Shown: in pieces, positions 46,244 through 53,374 of the stretch
Layout: each line of letters starts with the position of its first letter
Numbering within the stretch: position 1 is the first letter of the stretch
DNA from: an uncultured Lachnospiraceae bacterium
GTDB lineage: Bacteria > Bacillota > Clostridia > Lachnospirales > Lachnospiraceae
Direction of reading: 5' to 3'
Assembly (NCBI GenBank): GCA_947630925.1
Contig: CANRJM010000003.1
Span: forward strand, 62,001-126,000
DNA: 64,000 nucleotides
The notes under the pieces: generated by a model
Told to the model about the DNA's origin: nothing
Seen by the model: only the letters and a program-made list of their open reading frames with translations
Databases searched by the model: none
Made by a program: the position numbers and the translations under genes

Positions 46244-47822
46244 CTATCCCTATTCTTTTTCGATGCACCGGACAAACCATATTCCTGTATATGATATATA
46301 CAGAGTTCGTCTTGATGCGGTCAAGTGGACCAAACGAGTCTAAGTCCGAACCGTCTCCTCCGGATATTTTGGAGACAATATCAGCAGCCTGGTCCAGTGA
46401 AACCTTCGAGCCCTGGCCGGTGTAATTGTAATTGATGTCGATGCGGCCGTCGTCCCAAAGATACACAGACGAGACAAAAGCCTCGACAAGCCTCAACCGG
46501 AACGCCGGATCGTTTAGATCTCCGTCCCGGAACTTCTCCAGAAAGAAAACCACCTGATCCCTCTCGATCTCTGGCTCTTTTATTTTCTCAATCGCAATCG
46601 CGTCCTCGAGCTCGACACGCTCGTTCTCCAGCTCCATTATGCGTTCAGTCGTGGCCTTCGTAATGATCCCGGCCTCGATCGCCTTCATTAAGTTTTTGAC
46701 CGACGTTTTGACCTCGGCCAGCCGAGCCTCTAGGCTGACCAGAACGCCGTCGTCTTCTGTCTCTCTGGCCAGGAAATCCATCACGCCGTCGGCGATCTCC
46801 TGGATCGTGTCGTCCTGGAGCACAACTTCCATCGTGTACGTCAGAACAACCTCCTCAATCCAATCCTGGGCCACGTTTTCCTTTTTGCATCCCTGGCGGC
46901 GCTTTTTCGCTCCGCATATATAATAATTATACTTGCGGCCACTCCGGCCATGGCCAGAAGTTCCGACCATAGGCTCGCCACATTCTCCGCAGAACAGCTT
47001 GCCGGTGAGAAGGAAGTCCGCGCAGCTCCAGTCCTTCGACGGGGCGCGTCTGCCTCTCTTGAGCTTTTGCTGTACGTCCTCGAACAGCTCGACGGATATT
47101 ATGGCCGGCATGCCTCCAGGTACCGTGACGTCCATGTAATGGTATTCGCCGATATATTTCCGGTTTTTCAGGATGCGCACGAGGCTATTTTTATTAAACG
47201 GTCCGCCCCGTGTCGTCCTGAGGCCCCTGGCATTGAGCTCCTCACAGATCTCCATCTGCTTGACACCGGCCGCATACTTCTCGAAGATCTCGCGCACGAT
47301 CGGTGCGGTCGTCTCGTCTATCTCGTAATGGTCGTCATCGCCTTTTTTATATCCTAAAACCACGACGCCGTTGGTCCTACAATTCAAAGCGTTTCCCTCC
47401 AGCCCTCTCGTGATATTTTGCGCCAAGTTCGCGGAATAATACTCGGCATATCCTTCCAGAACGCTCTCCAGTATGATCCCCTCCGGTCCGTCCGGTATCG
47501 TCTCTTTTGCATAGAGCACCCGGACGCCGTTTTTCTTGAGCCTGGCCTTATATGTGGCCGAGTCGTACCGATTCCTTGCAAAGCGGTCCACCTTATAGGT
47601 AATCACGATGCTGAAACGACCCTTTGCTGAGTCTCTGACCATACGCTGGAACGCTGGCCTTGCGTCAGTTTTTCCGGTGAGGGCCTGGTCGCAGTATTCC
47701 TCAACGATCCGGATCCCGTTGCGCTCCGCGAAGGCGTGGCACTCTCTGAGCTGGTCCTCGATCGACTCCTCGCGCTGGGCGTGGCTGGAGAAACGCGCAT
47801 AGATCACGCCAACTTGATCCAT
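46233..47822 (-). CDS. int: Large serine recombinase (phage integrase)
   Basis: A 529-residue site-specific recombinase. The N-terminal resolvase domain has the catalytic Ser in VIYARFSSHAQREESIEDQL, KVDRFARNRYD, and a typical E-helix. The recombinase domain is ~160-260, then a zinc ribbon (CGECGEPM...CGAKKRRQGC) and a coiled coil (~370-420). It catalyses integration and, with a directionality factor, excision. Its 3' end defines the left phage border; the last ~30 codons may run across attL. Start: AGAGGAGGCGATTGC-ATG. Confidence 0.95.
   Translation of the reverse strand: MDQVGVIYARFSSHAQREESIEDQLRECHAFAERNGIRIVEEYCDQALTGKTDARPAFQRMVRDSAKGRFSIVITYKVDRFARNRYDSATYKARLKKNGVRVLYAKETIPDGPEGIILESVLEGYAEYYSANLAQNITRGLEGNALNCRTNGVVVLGYKKGDDDHYEIDETTAPIVREIFEKYAAGVKQMEICEELNARGLRTTRGGPFNKNSLVRILKNRKYIGEYHYMDVTVPGGMPAIISVELFEDVQQKLKRGRRAPSKDWSCADFLLTGKLFCGECGEPMVGTSGHGRSGRKYNYYICGAKKRRQGCKKENVAQDWIEEVVLTYTMEVVLQDDTIQEIADGVMDFLARETEDDGVLVSLEARLAEVKTSVKNLMKAIEAGIITKATTERIMELENERVELEDAIAIEKIKEPEIERDQVVFFLEKFRDGDLNDPAFRLRLVEAFVSSVYLWDDGRIDINYNYTGQGSKVSLDQAADIVSKISGGDGSDLDSFGPLDRIKTNSVYIIYRNMVCPVHRKRIGIGTA
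46285..46303. repeat. Inverted repeat near the left border, possible att core
   Basis: CTGTATAT-GAT-ATATACAG is a perfect 8-bp inverted repeat inside the 3' end of the recombinase gene, ~50 bp from its stop. Serine integrase sites are imperfect inverted repeats around a 2-bp core, so this is a candidate attL centre. Without the right end it cannot be tested. Confidence 0.3.
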
Positions 47823-47870
47823 GCAATCGCCTCCTCTCGTAATATGAGCACAAAAACGTCACTTCTTTTT
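47820..47870. repeat. Gene-junction repeat, copy A (before recombinase)
   Basis: The ~50 bp upstream of the recombinase start (AAAAAG...TTTGTGC..ATATTAC.AGAGGAG.CGA.TGC-ATG, minus strand) closely match the segment upstream of the K+ channel start at 48612-48661. Confidence 0.7.
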
Positions 47871-48614
47871 GTACGTCTGTAATATTTCACAAATTCTATC
47901 AATATCCTCGTTGCTCAATTTTTCAAGATCGTCGAGCTGAGCCAACACAACCGAGAGGATCTCGTCTTTATGTTCCGGTTTTTCTGATTTTAGGTTGAGG
48001 AAAAAAGACGTAATTGTACTCGTTAGTGAGCCAATCAAACCAATACCTGTAATCATTAAAATAACGGCTATAACACGACCGGACGCCGTGCTGGGAGAAA
48101 TATCTCCGTAGCCTACGGTTGTTGTTGTAACAAACGCCCACCAAAAGCCGTCCGACAGCTCCATACCCTCAGCAAAATGAATAGCAACACCACCGATCGC
48201 GACAAGCCCGCAGCTCAACGCCAAAACATACTTAAAACCATTCATATTCAGGAAAACCCGAACACGTTTCAAGAACCTGAGGCTATAAGAGACCAATCGC
48301 GACATTTTGGAAAGTTTTGCTAATTTTGCTAGTTTTGTAAGCCTGATAATTCTAAAAGCTCTAAAAAATGAACTAAACGGCAATATGGCAACGAGGTCAA
48401 AAATATTTTCTTTGAAAAAATATTTTTTATTCTTTGAAATACAGAGTCGCACGACATAATCAACGGCAAAAACAACCAGCACGACGTTGTCAGCTATGCG
48501 CTGCCATTCGTTAAGACCTCGATCTATGTCAATGATAGCCAGAGATACGGCAAACAACGCCAAAATTCCAGTTGCAACATCGTAAAACTTCTCCAGCTTT
48601 GGTTTCATTTCCAT
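47859..48614 (-). CDS. Voltage-gated-type potassium channel carried by the phage
   Basis: A 251-residue six-helix channel. S1-S3 span ~15-80. S4 has basic residues every third position (FRAFRIIRLTKLAKLAKLSK). The pore helix and filter are FWWAFVTTTTVGYGDISP, a canonical K+ selectivity filter, then S6 and a C-terminal acidic coiled segment. It would sit in the host membrane and pass K+. It lies between repressor and recombinase in the lysogeny operon, so it is likely expressed in the lysogen. Start: AGAGGAGACGACTGC-ATG. Nothing in its sequence suggests decay. Confidence 0.9.
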   Translation of the reverse strand: MEMKPKLEKFYDVATGILALFAVSLAIIDIDRGLNEWQRIADNVVLVVFAVDYVVRLCISKNKKYFFKENIFDLVAILPFSSFFRAFRIIRLTKLAKLAKLSKMSRLVSYSLRFLKRVRVFLNMNGFKYVLALSCGLVAIGGVAIHFAEGMELSDGFWWAFVTTTTVGYGDISPSTASGRVIAVILMITGIGLIGSLTSTITSFFLNLKSEKPEHKDEILSVVLAQLDDLEKLSNEDIDRICEILQTYKKK

Positions 48615-48661
48615 GCAGTCGTCTCCTCTTGTAATATTTGCACAAAGTCAGCCCGCTTTTT
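48612..48661. repeat. Gene-junction repeat, copy B (before K+ channel)
   Basis: Second copy of the junction segment. With copy A it brackets the channel gene, as expected if the channel was added as a cassette at a recombinase start junction. Confidence 0.7.
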
Positions 48662-48700
48662 ATCGCAAGCCTCTTTTGTGTCGTGTGAAATCGACAACAA

Positions 48701-49060
48701 TCACATTGCCGTATCTTTTTTCACAATCGGTGCCGGATTACATCGGAGCACCATCATCGCCGACTCTCGTGCGGCATCGGTGGCACCTCTCCAGACATCC
48801 AGCAGATCGCGCTCGTCGCTTGTCAGGCTCTCTTGCTTCCTCTCAGGTGTGGGCTCCGGGAGTTTGCGACCATACAGTTCCTCGACGCTGATATTCATGG
48901 CCTTCGCTATTTTTATTGCCTGATTTGCGTAAATTTTTGTAGCATCCTTTTCGCCTTTTAAGAGATCGTAAAGCGTCGTTTTTGAAACCTCAGCTTCCCG
49001 AGCAAACTCGACAACGCTGATCCCTCTGGATTTTAGATGCTTTTCAAGCAATTCGCGCAT
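48701..49060 (-). CDS. Phage repressor, XRE-family helix-turn-helix
   Basis: A 119-residue CI-like repressor: helix-turn-helix at ~12-35 (SVVEFAREAEVSKTTLYDLLKGEKDAT), then a short C-terminal segment without a LexA/S24 peptidase domain, so induction by RecA self-cleavage is not expected. It faces the early genes over a region of four related 16-bp operators. The ATG at 49060 follows AAAGGAGGTG; nine upstream codons are open but not likely used. First gene of the leftward lysogeny unit. Confidence 0.88.
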   Translation of the reverse strand: MRELLEKHLKSRGISVVEFAREAEVSKTTLYDLLKGEKDATKIYANQAIKIAKAMNISVEELYGRKLPEPTPERKQESLTSDERDLLDVWRGATDAARESAMMVLRCNPAPIVKKDTAM

Positions 49061-49081
49061 CTTTTTCACCTCCTTTACTTT

Positions 49082-49209
49082 TTCCATTATATCGGAAAAA
49101 CATCATAAAATCAAGATTTTTCCACACGAACGGAAAAAAATACACTTTATCTCTTGACAATTCCGCACAAACGGAATATTATAACAATATAAATTCCGCA
49201 CGTCCGGAA
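49082..49209. promoter_or_regulatory. Phage genetic switch: four operators and two divergent promoters
   Basis: Four 16-bp sites TTCC-N8-GGAA: 49082-49097 (TTCCATTATATCGGAA), 49120-49135 (TTCCACACGAACGGAA), 49161-49176 (TTCCGCACAAACGGAA) and 49194-49209 (TTCCGCACGTCCGGAA). The rightward promoter has -35 TTGACA (49154-49159) and -10 TATTAT (49177-49182), with the third site filling its 17-bp spacer exactly. The leftward repressor promoter has -35 TTGATT (49109-49114) and -10 TATAAT (49086-49091), the latter inside the first site. Confidence 0.85.
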
Positions 49210-49230
49210 AAATAAAAAAGGAGGAGCCGC

Positions 49231-49426
49231 ATGAAATACACAGAACACAGAAACTTGAGCGCCGACAATGTAAGAAGCCTTTGCATATCAAAAGAATGGT
49301 ACACACGAGGCGACTGCCAGGCGTACAGCAACCAAAGTTCACAGCGAAACAGACTACACGTTCGAGGCGATCATGTGGGAACTTAACAGAATTTCAAACA
49401 TCAGCTTTTCAAGAGCTGAGCACTAA
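49231..49426 (+). pseudogene. Small early phage gene, frame broken
   Basis: The first gene after the rightward promoter. It starts after AAGGAGGAGCCGC with MKYTEHRNLSADNVRSLCI and reads to TAA at 49386 (51 residues). From 49334 the frame one base later reads KVHSETDYTFEAIMWELNRI and ends at 49426, which looks like the natural C-terminus (~65 residues together). One extra base (or two missing) near 49333 explains it. Function unknown. Confidence 0.55.
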
Positions 49427-49441
49427 GAAAGGAGGAACAAT

Positions 49442-49699
49442 ATGAGAAAGCCAAAGAGCGCGCCGAAATACCCGAACCTGGTGGCAGAAATGAGCCGCAC
49501 CGGCGTTGGGATCCAGGATCTCTGTCAAGCGACCGGAAAAAGCAAAAGCAGCATTTACAACTACATAAGAGGCGTCGGAAACGGCGACTTCACAATCGCC
49601 GACGCCTTCGCAATTCAGGAAGCATGCTTCCCGGGCATGACGATCGCTTACCTTTTCTCTAAAACGCCGGAACCCGGAGCTGCTGCAGTTACCGCATAG
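49442..49699 (+). CDS. Small Cro-like helix-turn-helix protein
   Basis: An 85-residue protein with an XRE-like helix-turn-helix (VGIQDLCQATGKSKSSIYNYIRG) in residues ~20-45. Position directly after the rightward early promoter suits a Cro-type repressor that shuts off the lysogeny side and could use the same operators. AAAGGAGGAACAAT before the ATG. It ends with TAG, then the next gene's site. Confidence 0.7.
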   Translation: MRKPKSAPKYPNLVAEMSRTGVGIQDLCQATGKSKSSIYNYIRGVGNGDFTIADAFAIQEACFPGMTIAYLFSKTPEPGAAAVTA

Positions 49700-49713
49700 G
49701 AAGGAGGAATACC

Positions 49714-50103
49714 ATGCCACCAAAGGAAGAAACAACACGGATCAGCATCGACGAGAAACCAATCGCCCAGGTCGCTGAGCTCTCTGCAGTTCCGGAGTCC
49801 AATGCGATAGACGGCACAATGGCGGAAGCTGTTCAACAGCTTACCGACGCGATCATGGCCTTCGGGAAAGCTCTCGCCGAGTCTCTGAGGCTGGTCGTGG
49901 ATGCAATCGTCGACACGTTCAAAAACATTGTGGACGTTTTCCGGAACGCCTGGTCAGAATATAAGGACGAGAGCATCCGCAGCGTGGCCACGCCGAGACA
50001 ATGGCACCTATACAAGCACGGGCGGCCGAGAGTCCGGAAGAAATGGAGGAAACAACTGCTAAAAAAGGCAATCAAAGTACAAAGAGGAGGTGGAAAAAAT
50101 TGA
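49714..50103 (+). CDS. Phage protein of unknown function
   Basis: 129 residues, with a predicted amphipathic helical centre (MAEAVQQLTDAIMAFGKAL, then VVDAIVDTFKNIVDVFRNA) and a strongly basic C-terminus (RKKWRKQLLKKAIKVQRGG). I do not recognise the family. AAGGAGGAATACC precedes the ATG. Its TGA overlaps the TTG start of the next small gene. Confidence 0.7.
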   Translation: MPPKEETTRISIDEKPIAQVAELSAVPESNAIDGTMAEAVQQLTDAIMAFGKALAESLRLVVDAIVDTFKNIVDVFRNAWSEYKDESIRSVATPRQWHLYKHGRPRVRKKWRKQLLKKAIKVQRGGGKN

Positions 50104-50303
50104 GATATAACGAGTTTTACGCTTGCCCGTATTGCGGAAGCGCCCTGGATCCCGGGGAGCATTGCGACTGCCAGGATCAGAAGAAAAAGGAGGAAAAGCA
50201 TGCAGACAGTAAAAATACAACCCGAAAAGATGCCGGATCCAGTGAGCGTCGTGCTATACAGATCGCTGGCTGCCGCGGTCCGCAGAGCCTTCGCAGACAA
50301 TAA
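50100..50303 (+). CDS. Small cysteine-rich phage protein (zinc-ribbon-like)
   Basis: 67 residues from a TTG start with GAGGAGGTGG eight bases before it. The N-terminus has CPYCGSALDPGEHCDC, a compact four-cysteine metal-binding knuckle, followed by a lysine-rich stretch. The tail beyond ~residue 33 overlaps the next gene. Small proteins like this are common in phage early regions; function unknown. Confidence 0.55.
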   Translation: MRYNEFYACPYCGSALDPGEHCDCQDQKKKEEKHADSKNTTRKDAGSSERRAIQIAGCRGPQSLRRQ

Positions 50304-50358
50304 CATACAAAAGGAGTACGAAGCATGGAAGCAAAGACGCTACGCCGGCAAGGCATAA
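50200..50358 (+). CDS. Small phage protein of unknown function
   Basis: 52 residues starting MQTVKIQPEKMPDPVSVVLY, with AAGGAGGAAAAGC just before the ATG. Basic helical C-terminus. It overlaps both neighbours, which is usual in this tightly packed region. Not recognised. Confidence 0.5.
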   Translation: MQTVKIQPEKMPDPVSVVLYRSLAAAVRRAFADNNIQKEYEAWKQRRYAGKA

Positions 50359-50432
50359 AAAGTGACGCCGACCAAAATGACCGACGCCGTGGATCATTCC
50401 CGAAGCCCACAACTCAGAGGAAGTCCACAACT

Positions 50433-51065
50433 ATGATAACAAAAATCAAGAGATTTTTCAAGAGGCAAAGAAGGCTCGCAGAGCGATACCCTATCGCGTA
50501 CACGGTCCGGATCCTGATCGTCGCCGCTATTATCACCGGTCTGGCGGCTGGAATATCTAAGCTGGCCAGCATCGGAAGAAAAGACCAGGAGCCTCAGACG
50601 GCGGTGGAAACACCGGAAGTAACAACGACGGAGAAACAAACGACTCAGATCGAGATCGCGACAGAGGAAACGACCACGAGACTGATCGGATCCATGGACT
50701 GGGATGCTAACGAATCCTACATGATGGCCAAGATGGCCATGGCCGTGGCTGAAAGCGAGGACACAGAGTGCAAGGCCCTCGTGATCCTGGTCATTCTCAA
50801 CCGAGTCTGGAGCGACAGATTCCCTGACACTATCAAAAGAGTGATCACGCAGCAGAACGCCTTCACGCCATACCAGAACGGAAGGTACGACCGGGTGGAA
50901 CCGGACGCCGACTGCTGGGAGGCTCTCAACCTGGTAATGTCTGGGTGGGATGAAAGCCAGGGTGCTCTCTACTTCGAGACAACCACAGACGGAGAAACAT
51001 GGCACAACACGCACCTCGATCAGCTTTTTGAACACGGTGCCTTAACATTTTACAAGGAAAAATAA
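50433..51065 (+). CDS. SleB-like cell wall hydrolase with N-terminal membrane anchor
   Basis: About 210 residues. The N-terminus is basic then hydrophobic (RILIVAAIITGLAAGISKLA), a signal anchor. A Thr-rich linker follows (EVTTTEKQTTQIEIATEETTT), then the SleB/CwlJ hydrolase domain: MAMAVAESEDTECKALVILV (catalytic Glu region), ILNRVWSDRFPDTIKRVI and AFTPYQNGRYD. It would cut peptidoglycan outside the membrane. An in-frame ATG at 50325 also has a good AAGGAG site and would add 36 residues; the shorter start is preferred because the anchor then begins the protein. Confidence 0.75.
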   Translation: MITKIKRFFKRQRRLAERYPIAYTVRILIVAAIITGLAAGISKLASIGRKDQEPQTAVETPEVTTTEKQTTQIEIATEETTTRLIGSMDWDANESYMMAKMAMAVAESEDTECKALVILVILNRVWSDRFPDTIKRVITQQNAFTPYQNGRYDRVEPDADCWEALNLVMSGWDESQGALYFETTTDGETWHNTHLDQLFEHGALTFYKEK

Positions 51066-51076
51066 ATAGGAACGAC

Positions 51077-51668
51077 ATGGAGAACATGAACATCATCGCA
51101 ACAGAGGAAACATTAACCGAGGTCTTGGAGTCGATCGACTATTCCACCGGCTATGTGGAAGGATCAGGCCGAGGGGCGTCCATACTTCGCGATAGACAAC
51201 GACGAGGTGGCTGACTGGACCGTCCGTAAGATCGCCGAGGGGCGCTCAGACTACGAAAGGCTCAAGGAGCTGGCAGAGACACAGATTGCAAAGATCCAGG
51301 AAAAGATCGAAGCCGAAAAGACGCGCGCGGAATGTCGCACCGCCTTCCTCACGAGCTGCCTGGCTCAGTATTTTGGAATCGTTGAGCATAAAAAGACCAA
51401 AACCCAGGAGACATACAAGCTCTTGAGCAGCACGCTGGTCCTCAAGAAAGGCGCAGTCGCTCAGAAATATGACAAGGACGAGCTCCTGGACTGCCTGACA
51501 ACGGAAGGCATGGACGACTACATAAAGACCACCCAGAAACCAAAGTGGGGCGAGTTCAAAAAGCTCCTCACATTCCAGGACGGCAATGCGAGCCTAACAG
51601 AGACCGGCGAAATGGTCGAGTGCATCCACGTCGAGGAAAAGCCGGACACGTTCGACATCAAGTTCTAA
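51077..51668 (+). pseudogene. Gam-like host-nuclease inhibitor, frame broken near the N-terminus
   Basis: The frame from ATG 51077 (AGGA site) reads MENMNIIATEETLTEVLESI to a TGA at 51214. A second frame from 51153, one base later, reads RPYFAIDNDEVADWTVRKIA and on through a coiled coil (~residues 25-60) to 51668. It has no ribosome-binding site of its own. Together they look like one ~195-residue Gam family protein that shields DNA ends from RecBCD/AddAB-type nucleases. One extra base (or two missing) lies near 51140-51153. The downstream ORF alone (171 aa) may still be made from an internal start. Confidence 0.6.
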
Positions 51669-51680
51669 AGGAGGGATAAC

Positions 51681-52526
51681 ATGGCAGCAGCTACAACAAA
51701 GACCGGCACAAGAGAAACCACTACAAAGGCAGCAACCTCAGAAAAGAAGGCAGAGACTCCAGCGAAGGACCTCCGATCTCTCCCGCTGGTGGCCAAGCTC
51801 GTGGAAATCAAGAAAAGGATCCCAAGGATCCCAAGGAGCCAGAAAAGCGACGGCGTAAAGTACGCATATATCAACCTGGACGACATTTACGAGTGCCTCA
51901 CTCCGGCCATGAATGAGCTCGGGGTGCTGCTATCCATCAGTGAGGAGATGGCAACGAGGCACGCAGACAACGGGGACGCAGTATTCTACACCAACTACAT
52001 CCAGCACACGAAAAACGGCGAGCGCATGGTATGGATATACGAGGGCGACCTGGTCCTGGAATGGATCAACATCGACAACCCAGAGGATCGCATGTGCGTC
52101 ATGCTCCACGCTCTGGGAACCAATGATGCCGGACCGGACAAGGCGAAGGGATCCGCCTTCACCTATTGCCTGAAATACTACTTTTTCGAGCTCCTCGGCA
52201 TCGACCAGGGCCAGGATGATCCGGACAATAAGGACAACACGCGGCCTCTGGATGCTGAAACAGAATACACCGGAGGGTACCGAAGCACTGGCAACCACCA
52301 GGCAGTGAGATCAAGTGGAGGGGACCAGAAGTGGCTGACAGAGGCCCAACTCAACCGCATGTATAAGAAGGGCGAAGTCGCTGGAGTGACTCCGGCAGAC
52401 ATTGACGTCTGGATCCTAAAAAAATTCAACGTAAGCGTTCCGAGAGCTATGAGCCGTAAGCAATATGACGACACATGCGCAGCGCTCGACCGCCAGGCCA
52501 ACAGCCAGGAAGGAGGTCAAGCATGA
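51681..52526 (+). CDS. erf: ERF-family single-strand annealing protein
   Basis: A 281-residue recombinase. The N-terminal ~30 residues are low complexity; the ERF core is ~35-190 with KYAYINLDDIYECLTPAMNELG and the signature KGSAFTYCLKYYFFELLGIDQGQDDPD; the C-terminal domain is helical. It anneals phage DNA strands during replication and circularisation, with the SSB and Gam-like genes beside it. GGAGGGATAAC before ATG; ATGA overlap with the next gene. Confidence 0.92.
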   Translation: MAAATTKTGTRETTTKAATSEKKAETPAKDLRSLPLVAKLVEIKKRIPRIPRSQKSDGVKYAYINLDDIYECLTPAMNELGVLLSISEEMATRHADNGDAVFYTNYIQHTKNGERMVWIYEGDLVLEWINIDNPEDRMCVMLHALGTNDAGPDKAKGSAFTYCLKYYFFELLGIDQGQDDPDNKDNTRPLDAETEYTGGYRSTGNHQAVRSSGGDQKWLTEAQLNRMYKKGEVAGVTPADIDVWILKKFNVSVPRAMSRKQYDDTCAALDRQANSQEGGQA

Positions 52527-52948
52527 GCCATAAGCCAGCGAAACCAATCCAGCAGCAGATTCAGGACCTTATAAACGTGAGAAAAGCCAGACTGCAGAAG
52601 GAGATTCAGGAGTTTGAGCGGAAAAAGTACGACGCCGAGTATGTGTACAGGGTAAACGGAGGAAGCGCCAACAGATGCAAAAAAGCGATCCAGATCCGCG
52701 AGGACGAGCTTGAGCAACTTATACGGTGCGCCGGTAAGCACGACGTTCAAGACGACCATGTACCGGTACCGCTGCACATGCGGCAGCATCATCGAGACAC
52801 GCCAGCCGGTGGGCCACGACTATATCGAGTGCCCGTTTTGCCGTGGAGGTATATCGAAGGTGACAGAGGAAAAGAAAAACCGCGAGATCGTTCTGCCACC
52901 AAAACCAAGCTACTACGAAAGCATGGAAGAATGGAGGAAAGCGCATGA
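52523..52948 (+). CDS. Phage protein of unknown function, doubtful 3' half
   Basis: Starts on ATGA shared with erf after AAGGAGGTC. The first ~68 residues are charged and helical (IQQQIQDLINVRKARLQKEI), like many small phage helical proteins. The rest overlaps the next gene for 239 nt and has no protein-like character (many R, H, P). Either the true stop was lost by a frame shift near 52710 or the reading frame runs on by chance. Not recognised. Confidence 0.5.
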   Translation: MSHKPAKPIQQQIQDLINVRKARLQKEIQEFERKKYDAEYVYRVNGGSANRCKKAIQIREDELEQLIRCAGKHDVQDDHVPVPLHMRQHHRDTPAGGPRLYRVPVLPWRYIEGDRGKEKPRDRSATKTKLLRKHGRMEESA

Positions 52949-52952
52949 ATAA
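52710..52952 (+). CDS. Small zinc-ribbon phage protein
   Basis: 80 residues from a TTG (GAGG upstream), or 64 from ATG 52758. MYRYRCTCGSIIETRQPVGH with CPFCRGG gives a CxC...CxxC zinc ribbon; the C-terminus is SYYESMEEWRKAHE. It overlaps the SSB start (ATGA-type). Function unknown; probably DNA or protein binding. Confidence 0.6.
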   Translation: MSNLYGAPVSTTFKTTMYRYRCTCGSIIETRQPVGHDYIECPFCRGGISKVTEEKKNREIVLPPKPSYYESMEEWRKAHE

Positions 52953-53301
52953 AGTAATTGAGATCGGTCGACTGACCAGGAACCCGGAGATCAGATACAC
53001 GCAAGGGGCCGAGCCGATGGCGATCGCTCGGTACACTATCGCCGTTGACCGCAGACAGAGCCGAAACAACGACAACCAGCAGTCGGCCGACTTCATACCT
53101 TGCGTGGCCTTCGGTAAGTTGGCAGAGTTCGCCGAGAAGTATCTGGCCCAGGGCGTGAAAATCGTGATCGAGGGCCACTTGCAAAGCGGCAGCTATACCA
53201 ATAAGGACGGTAACAAAATCTACACGCTGGACGTGATCATCGAGTCCCAGGAGTTTGCAGAAAGCAAGGCAGCCAACCAGAGCCACACCGGTAGACTCTG
53301 A
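52945..53301 (+). CDS. ssb: Single-stranded DNA-binding protein with displaced acidic tail
   Basis: A 118-residue OB-fold protein: MNKVIEIGRLTRNPEIRYTQ, FIPCVAFGKLAEFAEKYLAQG and IVIEGHLQSGSY. It stops at 53301 with HTGRL. The next frame, from about 53291 to TAA 53353, encodes VDSDGFMNIPDGIDGELPFN, which is the acidic SSB tip that binds partner proteins. A single extra base (or two missing) near 53290 separates the tail from the body. DNA binding should persist; partner binding should be lost if the sequence is right. Confidence 0.88.
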   Translation: MNKVIEIGRLTRNPEIRYTQGAEPMAIARYTIAVDRRQSRNNDNQQSADFIPCVAFGKLAEFAEKYLAQGVKIVIEGHLQSGSYTNKDGNKIYTLDVIIESQEFAESKAANQSHTGRL

Positions 53302-53374
53302 CGGGTTTATGAATATACCGGACGGCATCGACGGGGAGCTACCGTTCAACTAAAAACACGAAGGAGGTGCCGAC

